21,403 nucleotides of DNA, from the NCBI GenBank assembly GCA_038253125.1, contig JBBSHM010000041.1, positions 1 to 21,403 of the forward strand, read 5' to 3'. Below the pieces are notes generated by a model. That model made no database searches. It had not been told where the DNA came from and worked only from the letters and a program-made list of their open reading frames with translations. The DNA is from JAUJNH01 sp038253125. GTDB taxonomy: Bacteria; Actinomycetota; Acidimicrobiia; Acidimicrobiales; JAUJNH01. The position numbers and the translations under genes are program-made. Of the stretch, positions 11,881-20,571 are shown one piece after another (the first letter of the stretch is position 1; every line of letters starts with the position of its first letter).

Positions 11881-13830
11881 GTGAACCTTCTCCTCGCCAC
11901 CCTGCTCATCGCTGGTACCGGCGTGCCGTTCGTCGCCTTGCTCGTGATGGTGCCCCGCCGCCTGCTCGGGCTGCAGATCGGTCTGTTGCGAGCAGTGATG
12001 GCCGCGGGCGTGGGGAACGCGGTGTGGTTCGTGACCGGGCGGGCTCTCTCTTCGTCTCGGGCCGCCCAGACCTTGGCGTTGGCAACCGTTCAAGTCGGCC
12101 TGGCGCTGCTCGGGGCCATGGCGTTCCTGACCGTTGCCGAAGCGGTCGTCCCCAGCGGCTCCGGTCTCCGGGTCGTGAACTGGAGGCGAACGTGGCGAAA
12201 CAAGCTTGGCCGCAACCGGCGCTACACCCAGATCTTCGCCATCGCCCTGCGCCACGGCCTCCTCTCCGGCCGGCGACGTCGCCGGGCGTCGGGCGAGGTC
12301 GCCGAGCGCCGGGACCTGGCCCGCTCGCTCCGATCAGCACTGGAGGAAGGCGGCGCCACCTTCATCAAGCTCGGTCAGCTCCTCTCGACCCGCCGCGATC
12401 TCCTGCCACCTGAGTACACCGACGAGCTCAGCGGTTTGACCGACGACGCGTCGCCTGTGGCCTGGGAGGACATCGAGCGCATCCTGCACGAAGAGCTCGG
12501 GTCGGCGGCCGACTTCGCCCACGTCGATCCGCGTCCCATGGCGGCCGCCTCCATCGCTCAGGTCCACACCGCCACCCTCTCCACCGGGGAGACCGTCGTG
12601 GTCAAGGTCCAACGGCCCGATGTCGCACCGCTCATCCGGCGGGACGTCGATATCCTCACCCGGATCGCCCGCTCCCTCGAAGCCCGCAGCCGGTGGGCCC
12701 GGAGCCTCGGGGCAGTCGAGCTGGCGAACGGGTTCGCCGGCGCCATCGACGAGGAGCTCGACTTCCGCATCGAGGCCCGCAACATGGCCGCCGTGCTGAA
12801 GAGCGCGGCTCGACGAGACGATAAGACCTCGGCGGTCAAGGTCCCGGTTCCCCATGCACGTCTCTGCACCCGACGGGTGCTGGTTATGGAGCGCCTGGAC
12901 GGCCACCCGATCGGCAACACCGATCTGCTCGACCAGCAAACGGCCGACCGGGCCGACCTCGCCCGCTCTCTTCTCCACGTCGTCCTGACCCAGATCATGC
13001 TCGACGGCGTGTTCCACGCCGATCCCCATCCCGGCAACGTCCTGCTGCTCGACGACGGGCGGATCGGGCTCCTCGACTTCGGGTCGGTCGGTCGCCTCGA
13101 CCCGACCGTCCGGTCAGCCCTCCGGCAGCTCTTCGTGGCCTTCGACCGCCAGGACCCGGCGGCAGCGCGAGACGCACTGATGGAGATCCTCACCCCCGCT
13201 GCCGACATCGACGAGCAGCGGCTCGAACGGGCGCTGGGCCGATTCATGGCCCACCACGCGGGCCCGTCGGCCACCAACGAGTCCGAGCTGTTCGCCGACC
13301 TGTTCCGCCTCGTCCCCGAACACGGGCTCTCCGTCCCGCCGGAGGTGGCGGCGGTGTTCCGGTGCCTGGTCACCCTGGAAGGAACCCTCACCCAGCTTGA
13401 TCCCGGCTTCGACATCGTCGAAGAGTCCCGCGCCTACGCCATGTCCCAGCTGCGCCAACAGCTGGGCCCGACATCAACCCAGGCGCTCGGCGAGGAGCTG
13501 ATCTCCCTCCTCCCCCTCCTCCGCCCCCTCCCTCGCCGCATGGCTCGACTCACCGCGGCCCTGGAGAGAGGAGACCTGACCGTCCGCGTCAGGGTCCTCG
13601 CCGACGCCAGCGACCGCCGGTTCGTGCGCACCCTGCTCCAGCGCGCCATGACCGCCTTCCTCGGCGCCGCCACAGGCATCATGGCCGTTCTCCTGCTGAA
13701 CGCAGCCGGCGGACCGGACATCACATCGGCCCTGACCTTGTTCGACCTGCTGGGCTACAACCTCCTGCTCGTCAGCGCCGTCCTCATGCTGCGAGCACTG
13801 ACCATGGGCTCACACCACGGAGAAGACTGA
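11881..13830 (+). CDS. ABC1/UbiB-family (AarF-type) membrane kinase
   Basis: A 649-aa atypical protein-kinase-like protein. Ordered motifs: KxGQ at 163-166 (FIKLGQLLSTRRDLLP), Ala-rich AAASIAQVH at 221-229 replacing the Gly-rich loop, VVVKVQRP with Lys 242, ExD in DEELDF (about 292-294), HADPHPGN at 379-386 and LLDFGS (D399). Helices at the N-terminus (about residues 3-25, 35-53 and 65-88) and two at the C-terminus anchor it. UbiB-like proteins have ATPase activity linked to isoprenoid lipid/quinone metabolism; the bacterial substrate outside ubiquinone makers is not known. GTG 11881 is the start. It lies 57 bp after the DUF3995-like gene on the same strand. Confidence 0.9.
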   Translation: MNLLLATLLIAGTGVPFVALLVMVPRRLLGLQIGLLRAVMAAGVGNAVWFVTGRALSSSRAAQTLALATVQVGLALLGAMAFLTVAEAVVPSGSGLRVVNWRRTWRNKLGRNRRYTQIFAIALRHGLLSGRRRRRASGEVAERRDLARSLRSALEEGGATFIKLGQLLSTRRDLLPPEYTDELSGLTDDASPVAWEDIERILHEELGSAADFAHVDPRPMAAASIAQVHTATLSTGETVVVKVQRPDVAPLIRRDVDILTRIARSLEARSRWARSLGAVELANGFAGAIDEELDFRIEARNMAAVLKSAARRDDKTSAVKVPVPHARLCTRRVLVMERLDGHPIGNTDLLDQQTADRADLARSLLHVVLTQIMLDGVFHADPHPGNVLLLDDGRIGLLDFGSVGRLDPTVRSALRQLFVAFDRQDPAAARDALMEILTPAADIDEQRLERALGRFMAHHAGPSATNESELFADLFRLVPEHGLSVPPEVAAVFRCLVTLEGTLTQLDPGFDIVEESRAYAMSQLRQQLGPTSTQALGEELISLLPLLRPLPRRMARLTAALERGDLTVRVRVLADASDRRFVRTLLQRAMTAFLGAATGIMAVLLLNAAGGPDITSALTLFDLLGYNLLLVSAVLMLRALTMGSHHGED

Positions 13831-13947
13831 GTCCGCTGGTCCTCCTCGCGCTGCTGTCCATCCGTCGAGCAAGCGCTCCGGAAGCGGTCTGGCCGCCGAC
13901 CGGGGTCAGAGGATGTCGGTGCTACTGCCACTGGATGGAAAACCTCC

Positions 13948-13976
13948 TTGCGTGTCCGAGCACTCTGTGATACAAA
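13948..13976 (+). promoter_or_regulatory. Promoter of the 4-TM/winged-helix operon
   Basis: TTGCGT (13948-13953), 17 bp, then TACAAA (13971-13976). The start ATG 14021 is about 38 nt downstream of the expected +1 and has GGAAGGGG (14007-14014) as Shine-Dalgarno, a conventional leadered arrangement unlike the many leaderless starts nearby. Confidence 0.45.
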
Positions 13977-14020
13977 GGTAGAGGACTCTTCGCGGCAAAC
14001 TCGATCGGAAGGGGCACGGC

Positions 14021-14440
14021 ATGGATGAAGCCCCGCTGTCCCCGGAGGCATCACTCGACCTGATCGACCAGGAGCAGCAGGCCGCCCACCGAAACCTCGA
14101 CGTGGACCCGGCGGTCTTCCTGGTCCCGTGGGGGCTGGCTTGGCTGGTGGCCTACGGCGTGCTGTTCCTCCGCTTCGGGACCCAGTTCCACGTCTACCTG
14201 CCCGACCCGCAGTTCCGGCTGCTCATGAGCGCGCTCCCCGTCTTCATCACCGGCATCCTTTACATGAGCGGCGGCGCCATCTGGCGCGATCGCCGCCAGT
14301 TCACATTCGGGATCTGGCTGAGCCTGATCAACGCGGCCGGGCTCCTGGCCGGGCCGGGCTGGCATTCGCTCATCGTCAGCCTCCTCGGAGGCGGCGGCAT
14401 GCTGGCCACCGCCGCCCTCCAGCGGGCCCACCGGCCGTGA
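14021..14440 (+). CDS. Four-TM membrane protein, first gene of a regulator operon
   Basis: A 139-aa protein with an acidic N-terminus and four hydrophobic segments: VFLVPWGLAWLVAYGVLFL, LMSALPVFITGILYMSGG, FTFGIWLSLINAAGLLAG and WHSLIVSLLGGGGMLATAAL. I know no function. It shares GTGA (4 bp) with the following winged-helix gene, a sign of coupled translation. Pairing of small membrane proteins with this type of regulator is common in Actinobacteria. ATG 14021 has a strong Shine-Dalgarno. Confidence 0.75.
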   Translation: MDEAPLSPEASLDLIDQEQQAAHRNLDVDPAVFLVPWGLAWLVAYGVLFLRFGTQFHVYLPDPQFRLLMSALPVFITGILYMSGGAIWRDRRQFTFGIWLSLINAAGLLAGPGWHSLIVSLLGGGGMLATAALQRAHRP

Positions 14441-14769
14441 CCGGCGCCGTCCCGGTCCCGGTCCCGGTCCCGCAGCTCGACCCGGTGATCCACGCCCAGG
14501 CCCGCCTCCGGGTCGTCGCCGCCCTCTCGGCCCTGGCCGAGGGCGACCGCCTCGCCTTCCCGCGACTGCAGGACCTGCTCGACATGACGGCCGGCAACCT
14601 GTCCACCCACCTCCGCAAGCTGGAGGACGCCCGCTACGTCAGGGTCGACAAGACCCACCAGGGCCGGATGCCCGTCACGTTCGTGGCCCTGACCCGACGG
14701 GGCCGCCTGGCCTTCGAGCAGTACACCGAGGACCTGCGGGTCCTGCTCGGCCGGTCCGACGGTGGTTGA
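14437..14769 (+). CDS. Winged-helix transcriptional regulator
   Basis: A 110-aa protein with a single winged helix of the MarR-like/HTH_34 type: RLRVVAALSALAEGDRLAFP, RLQDLLDMTAGNLSTHLRKLEDARYV (recognition helix in NLSTHLRKLE) and the wing DKTHQGRMPVTFVALTRRG, followed by a dimerising helix. The family binds DNA as a dimer and often controls its own operon. GTG 14437 overlaps the stop of the 4-TM gene; the next membrane gene starts 8 bp before this stop. The N-terminus carries a (PV)n segment encoded by a GTCCCG microsatellite. Confidence 0.88.
   Translation: MTGAVPVPVPVPQLDPVIHAQARLRVVAALSALAEGDRLAFPRLQDLLDMTAGNLSTHLRKLEDARYVRVDKTHQGRMPVTFVALTRRGRLAFEQYTEDLRVLLGRSDGG
14449..14472 (+). repeat. 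GTCCCG hexanucleotide repeat, 4 copies
   Basis: Four perfect tandem copies of GTCCCG just after the start of the winged-helix gene, encoding alternating Pro and Val. Copy changes keep the frame. Confidence 0.8.
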
Positions 14770-15256
14770 CCAGGCGCCCGCCAGCCTGGCTGATCGGCGG
14801 CCCCACAGCGGGGTGGCCACGCCGGCCACGACCGACGGGGAGGCCAACATCCCCAGCCCGCGGTCGAAGCCGACCTTCTCCTCGACCGCCTTCCTCGTGG
14901 TCAACGCCGTTCAGATCGTGGCCTTCGCCGCTGGGGGGAGGCTCCTCACGTCCACCGGCCATCCCGAGTACGTCATCGCCTGGGTCGCCATCGTGGTCGG
15001 TGTGCACTTCCTGGCCTTCGGCCGGCTGTTCCTGACCGGGTTCTACTGGTTGGGAGCGGCCCTGATCACAGCCGGGCTCGCGGGGCTGCTCGTCGGCATC
15101 GCCGGCGGCGGCCCGGGTGGCATCAAGGTGACGTCGGGGCTGCTGGCCGCGTCCAGCCTGTTCTCCGCAAGCGCCTGGAGCCTCGCCAGGATGCACGCCA
15201 GCTCCCCCGCCGCCAGCGCCCGTCAGCGCTGCCAGTCCTTCCAGACGGGGTCATAA
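14762..15256 (+). CDS. Four-TM membrane protein, third gene of the regulator operon
   Basis: A 164-aa protein with a hydrophilic N-terminus of about 40 residues and four hydrophobic segments: TAFLVVNAVQIVAFAAGG, YVIAWVAIVVGVHFLAFGRLF, WLGAALITAGLAGLLVGIAGG and VTSGLLAASSLFSASAWS. No function is recognised. GTG 14762 overlaps the winged-helix stop by 8 bp, which supports co-translation. Its 3' end overlaps thiH (opposite strand) by 34 bp, so the last 11 codons share DNA with the thiH C-terminus; either gene may be slightly longer than needed. Confidence 0.7.
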   Translation: MVDQAPASLADRRPHSGVATPATTDGEANIPSPRSKPTFSSTAFLVVNAVQIVAFAAGGRLLTSTGHPEYVIAWVAIVVGVHFLAFGRLFLTGFYWLGAALITAGLAGLLVGIAGGGPGGIKVTSGLLAASSLFSASAWSLARMHASSPAASARQRCQSFQTGS

Positions 15257-16377
15257 CCCAGGGCGCCCAGGGCGGCGGCGACCTCGGCGGGGGAGCGGTC
15301 GTCGCTTATCTCGAACTGGGGCTCGGCGTCGCTCTCGCTGGCGTAGCCGCCGGGCTCGGTGTGGCTGCCGGCGGAGAGCGTGGTGACGCCGAGGGGCACC
15401 AGCGCGTCGCGCAGAGCCGCCGGCTCCCGGGTGGACAGGCTGATGCCGACATCCGGCAGGCACAGCCGCAGCGCACAGATCAGCTGGGTGAGCGACCGGT
15501 CATCGACGGCGTCCGCCGGCTCGTAGCCGCCGGCCGCCGGCCGCAGGCGGGGGAGCGACACCTGCACCTCGCAGCGCCACCAGCGCCGGGTCAGCGCCTC
15601 GGCGTGGGCAGCCAGGGCCAGGGCCTCAGCCCGCCAGTCCTGGTGGAGACCGAGCAGGGCGCCGATGCCGAGCCGGCGCATCCCGGCCGCCGCACCCCGG
15701 TCCGGGGCGGCCAGGCGCCACGCCGCGTTGCGCTTCTTCCCCAGTCGGTGGACCTTGGCGTAGGTGCCGTCGTCGTAGGTCTCCTGGTAGACGATCAGGC
15801 CGTCGCAGCCGGCCGCCACCAGACGCTCGTAGGTGGCCTTGTCCCACACCTGCACCTCGACCGACAGCTGGGGCACCACGGGCGCCAAGGCCCGCACCAC
15901 CTCCTCGAGGTAGCCCTTTGAGACGATGCGGGCGTGCTCTCCGGCGACGAGGAGGACGTGGCGGAAGCCCCGCTCAACCAGGACCCGGGCCTCAGCCACC
16001 GCCTCGTCGACGCCCAGCGTGCGCCGGGCGATGGCGTTGCCGGCCGAGAACCCGCAGTAGGTGCAGACGCTCACGCACTCATTCGACAGGTACAGCGGAG
16101 CGAAGAGCCTGACGGCCCGCCCGAAGCGCTGCCGGGTGAGGCGCTGCGACGCCGCGGCCAGGTCTTCGAGGCGGGCGGTGGCGGGAGCCGAGAGCAGTGT
16201 CGGCAGGTCGGCGGCCCGTCCCCTTCCGGCGCTCAGCAGCCGCGCCAGGTCAGCGGCGGTGGCGGTGTCCACCCGGCGCCGCCAGGCATCGACGTCGATG
16301 GCGAGGAGGTCGGCGGCGGCCGTGCCGGCCGGAACGCCCGTAGGTCGCGAGCCGAGCTCGATCTCGACGCTGGTCAC
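15223..16377 (-). CDS. thiH: 2-iminoacetate synthase (radical SAM)
   Basis: A 384-aa protein with the radical-SAM cluster motif CVSVCTYC (C101, C105, C108) preceded by LFAPLYLSNE, exactly as in ThiH, followed by VLLVAGEH, GYLEEVV, YQETYDDGTY and HQDWRAEAL. ThiH cleaves tyrosine to dehydroglycine (2-iminoacetate) and p-cresol, feeding thiazole formation by ThiG. Later 'SLPRLRPAAGGYEP' and 'SLSTREPAALRDALVPLGVTTLSAGSHT' are ThiH hallmarks. GTG 16377 starts 19 bp after the thiG stop. The pair depends on the riboswitch upstream of thiG. Use of ThiH rather than glycine oxidase (ThiO) is somewhat unusual for Actinobacteria and implies low-oxygen tolerance of the enzyme step. Confidence 0.93.
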   Translation of the reverse strand: MTSVEIELGSRPTGVPAGTAAADLLAIDVDAWRRRVDTATAADLARLLSAGRGRAADLPTLLSAPATARLEDLAAASQRLTRQRFGRAVRLFAPLYLSNECVSVCTYCGFSAGNAIARRTLGVDEAVAEARVLVERGFRHVLLVAGEHARIVSKGYLEEVVRALAPVVPQLSVEVQVWDKATYERLVAAGCDGLIVYQETYDDGTYAKVHRLGKKRNAAWRLAAPDRGAAAGMRRLGIGALLGLHQDWRAEALALAAHAEALTRRWWRCEVQVSLPRLRPAAGGYEPADAVDDRSLTQLICALRLCLPDVGISLSTREPAALRDALVPLGVTTLSAGSHTEPGGYASESDAEPQFEISDDRSPAEVAAALGALGYDPVWKDWQR

Positions 16378-16396
16378 GTTCGGCCCGATCGCCTCG

Positions 16397-17182
16397 TCAC
16401 ACCGGCTCCAGGAAACCGGTGAGCGGCGATGACGCCCTGGCCGTGGGAGCCCGGCCGGCCAGGCCCGAGAGGTGGGCCAGTCGGCCGGCCTCGACGGCCA
16501 GCCGGAAGGCGCGGGCCATGCCGACCGGGTCGGCGGCGGTGGCGATGGCGGTGTTCACGAGGACGGCGGCGGCGCCGAGCTCCAGCGCGTCGGCGGCGTG
16601 CGACGGGGCACCGAGGCCGGCGTCGACCACCACCGGGACGGTGGCCTGCTCGATGATGACGGCTAGGGCCTCGCGAGTGGCGATACCCCGGTTCGACCCG
16701 ATGAACGAGCCGAGGGGCATGACGGCGGCGCAGCCCACCTCCTCCAGCCGCTTGCACAGCACCGGGTCGGCCGGGCAGTAGGGCAGGACGGTGAAGCCTT
16801 CGCCAACCAGGCGCCCGGCGGCGGCCAGGGTCTCGACCGGGTCGGGCCACAGGTGTCGGGGGTCGGGGGTCACCTCCAGCTTCACCCACGGCGGCGCGCC
16901 GCCCGAGCGGGCCAGGCGGGCCAGGCGCACCGCCTCTTCGGCGTCGGCGGCGCCGCTGGTGTTGACGAGCAGCAGCACCCTTGCGGGCAAGGCATCGAGG
17001 ATGTCGTCGGCCGCGGTGAGGTCGACGCGGCGCAGCGCCACCGTGACGATCTCGGCCGCCGCCGCTTCGATGCTCGCGGTCAGCGCTGAGTTGGAACCGA
17101 ACTTGCCGGTGCCGAGCAGCAGTCGTGAGCCGAACGTGCGGGTGCCGATGGTGAGCCCGTCCTCGATGGTCACTGGAGCCAT
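16397..17182 (-). CDS. thiG: Thiazole synthase
   Basis: A 261-aa TIM-barrel enzyme that forms the thiazole phosphate ring from DXP, dehydroglycine and ThiS-thiocarboxylate. Visible features: the start VTIEDGLTIGTRTFGSRLL-like segment, GTGKF, VTVALRRVD, the Schiff-base Lys 101 (WVKLEV), LPYCPADPVLCKRLEEVGC, MPLGSFIGSNRGI and VPVVVDAGLGAPSHAADALELGA. The usual LPNTAGC motif reads LVNTSGA here, a mild departure. ATG 17182 has GGAGG (17188-17192) 5 nt upstream. thiS and thiF are not in the window, so the sulfur carrier must be encoded elsewhere. Confidence 0.95.
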   Translation of the reverse strand: MAPVTIEDGLTIGTRTFGSRLLLGTGKFGSNSALTASIEAAAAEIVTVALRRVDLTAADDILDALPARVLLLVNTSGAADAEEAVRLARLARSGGAPPWVKLEVTPDPRHLWPDPVETLAAAGRLVGEGFTVLPYCPADPVLCKRLEEVGCAAVMPLGSFIGSNRGIATREALAVIIEQATVPVVVDAGLGAPSHAADALELGAAAVLVNTAIATAADPVGMARAFRLAVEAGRLAHLSGLAGRAPTARASSPLTGFLEPV

Positions 17183-17183
17183 G

Positions 17184-17278
17184 AGCGCCTCCCTTGGGCC
17201 CGCATGACCGGGCCGGTCCGAGGGTCGCGGGCCTTGTCCCGCCTCTCAGCCCGGTGCACCAGGCTCCCCTTGCGCAAA
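17184..17278 (-). promoter_or_regulatory. TPP riboswitch (THI element) upstream of thiG
   Basis: On the minus strand the leader contains GGGGAGCC, GGGCTGAGAGG (conserved GCTGAGAG at 17243-17250), CGACCCT (17221-17227), ACCGGCCCGGTCATGCGGG and AAGGGAGG (17188-17195), in the order of the THI element consensus. GCGC (17272-17275) can pair with the terminal GCGC (17184-17187) as P1. The Shine-Dalgarno of thiG lies in the 3' strand, so TPP binding should hide it and switch off translation. No terminator-like T tract is present. Confidence 0.85.
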
Positions 17279-17332
17279 CTTCGTCGGTCCCAGCCTAGGC
17301 GATGAACTCCGCCCGCCCGCCGGCCGCTTCGG

Positions 17333-17338
17333 TACGGT
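17333..17338 (+). promoter_or_regulatory. -10 box for a leaderless small gene
   Basis: TACGGT ending 7 nt before GTG 17346. Confidence 0.45.
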
Positions 17339-17345
17339 CGGTCCT

Positions 17346-17492
17346 GTGAGCACCCGCAAGCTCATCATCACCGCTCTGCTGTGTGGGGTCGCCATCCTCA
17401 TCGCCGGGACGGTGCTGCTCCTCAACGCCAGCACAAGCGACCTCAAGTCGAAGTCGAACCGGACGACGACATCGACGGTGGCCGGCCCCTAG
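17346..17492 (+). CDS. 48-aa single-TM membrane peptide
   Basis: A 48-codon frame starting GTG 17346: MSTRKLIITALLCGVAIL, a hydrophobic helix of about 23 residues (5-27), then a polar Ser/Thr/Lys tail (NASTSDLKSKSNRTTTSTV). The topology would be one helix with positive residues at the N-terminus. It is too short for most gene finders but has a -10 at the leaderless distance and a coherent membrane design. No family is recognised. It is divergent from thiG and 84 bp upstream of lpd. Confidence 0.6.
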   Translation: MSTRKLIITALLCGVAILIAGTVLLLNASTSDLKSKSNRTTTSTVAGP

Positions 17493-17543
17493 CGGGTCGG
17501 GGTCGCACGAGGGCGGAGCGCTCGGGCTGATCGCTGGGCGCAT

Positions 17544-17549
17544 TAGTAT
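17544..17549 (+). promoter_or_regulatory. Candidate -10 of the lpd-E2 operon
   Basis: TAGTAT about 27 nt before GTG 17577; the leader would be about 20 nt with GAGG at 17574-17577, which is too close to the first GTG and only slightly better for GTG 17580. No clear -35. Confidence 0.35.
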
Positions 17550-17576
17550 CGTCCGGGCTCGCAACCCACAGACGAG

Positions 17577-18979
17577 GTGGTGGTCCCCCTGGCCGAGCAG
17601 TTCGACGTCGTCGTGATCGGCGGCGGTCCCGGAGGCTACGCCGCGGCTCTGTACGGCGCGGCCGCCGGCCTGAGGGTCGCTATGGTCGAGAAGGACAAGG
17701 TGGGCGGAACCTGCCTCAACCGTGGCTGCATCCCGGCCAAGGAGTACCTGGAGACCGCCCAGGTGTACCGGACGGTGGCTCACGCCTCGTCCTTCGGCAT
17801 CAGCGCCGGCGAGCCCACCATCGACTTCGGCATCGCTCAGGCCCGCAAGCAGAAGGTGGTGGACCAGCTGGTCGGCGGCCTCTCGGGCCTGCTCAAGAAG
17901 CGCAAGGTCACCGTGGTGAAGGGCTTCGGGCGGCTCACCGACGGCCGCACCGTCAAGGTTGACGACGGCACCACGCTAAAGGCCGACAACGTGATCCTGG
18001 CCGCCGGTTCGGTGCCACGCACGCTGCCCGGCTTCGAGGTTGACGGCACCCACGTCCACACCTCCGACGAGGTGCTGTCGTGGACATCGCTGCCGAAGCG
18101 GGTCGCCGTGGTGGGCGGCGGGGTGATCGGGTGCGAGCTCGCCTCGGCCCTGTGCGACCTCGGCTGCGAGGTGACAATCCTTGAGTTCCTGCCGACCCTG
18201 ATGCCGCCGGTGGACTCAGACATCCGGGCTGTGATCGAGAAGGCGTTCGTCGGGCGGGGCATCAGGGTGCACAAGGGCGCCAAGGTCGAGGGCCACGATC
18301 CGCAGGACGACGGCTCGACGGTCATCCGCTGGAACGGCGACGAGTCGCTGGCCATCGACGCCATAGTCATGTCGGTCGGGCGGCGTCCCTACGCCGACGG
18401 CCTGCTGGACGACGGCGCTGGCGTCGAGGTCGGCGACAACGGGTTTGTCAAGGTGGACGGCACCATGCGCACCTCGGCCGACGGCGTGTGGGCCGTGGGT
18501 GACCTCGTCGACACCCCCCAGCTGGCCCATGTGGCCTTCGCCGAGGCGATCACCGCCATCAAGGACATTCTCGGGGAGCAGGCCCTGCCGGTCGACTACG
18601 ACAAGGTCCCGTGGTGCATATACAGCCACCCCGAGGCGGCCTACGCCGGGCTCACCGAGGAGGCGGCCCGCCAGGCGGGCTATGACATCGTCGTCGAGAA
18701 GCTGCGGATGGTGGGCAACGGGCGGGCGATCATCCTCGGGGAGACCGACGGCCTTGTGAAGATCGTGGCCGAGAAGCAGGCCGACGGCGCCGCCGGGCGC
18801 ATCCTCGGGGTGCACCTGGCCGGGCCGTGGGTCACCGAGCAGCTGGGCCAGGGCTACCTGGCCGTCAACTGGGAAGCGACGGTCGACGATGTGGCGCAGC
18901 TCCTGCAGCCGCACCCGACGCTGTCGGAGACGTTCGGTGAGGCCGTGATGGCGCTCACCGGGAGGGGATTGCACGGCTG

Positions 18980-18980
<1 letters not shown>
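17577..18980 (+). CDS. lpdA: Dihydrolipoyl dehydrogenase (E3)
   Basis: A 467-aa pyridine nucleotide-disulfide oxidoreductase: FAD Rossmann motif VVIGGGPGGYAAA (12-24), redox pair C46 and C51 in GGTCLNRGCIPAK, second dinucleotide motif VAVVGGGVIGCELAS, FAD motif TSADGVWAVGDL, and the catalytic His-Glu pair HPTLSE (H446, E451). It reoxidises the dihydrolipoyl group of the E2 subunit with NAD+. Its TGA shares one base with the ATG of the E2 gene. GTG 17577 or the next GTG (17580) is the start. Confidence 0.95.
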
Positions 18981-20470
<1,490 letters not shown>

Positions 20471-20558
20471 GGCATCGGTGGGGCTGCCGGGTGGGGGTCA
20501 CCGGTCGCCCCTGGCCAGGCGGCGACGCATGGCTCCTGTCGGAGCAGTTCCGCAGGGT

Positions 20559-20564
20559 TAGCGT
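20559..20564 (+). promoter_or_regulatory. -10 box for leaderless lipB
   Basis: TAGCGT ending 7 nt before GTG 20572. The intergenic 20471-20571 also holds a GGGG/CCCC dyad at about 20500-20515 that could be a weak terminator after the E2 gene. Confidence 0.45.
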
Positions 20565-20571
20565 CGTCCCC

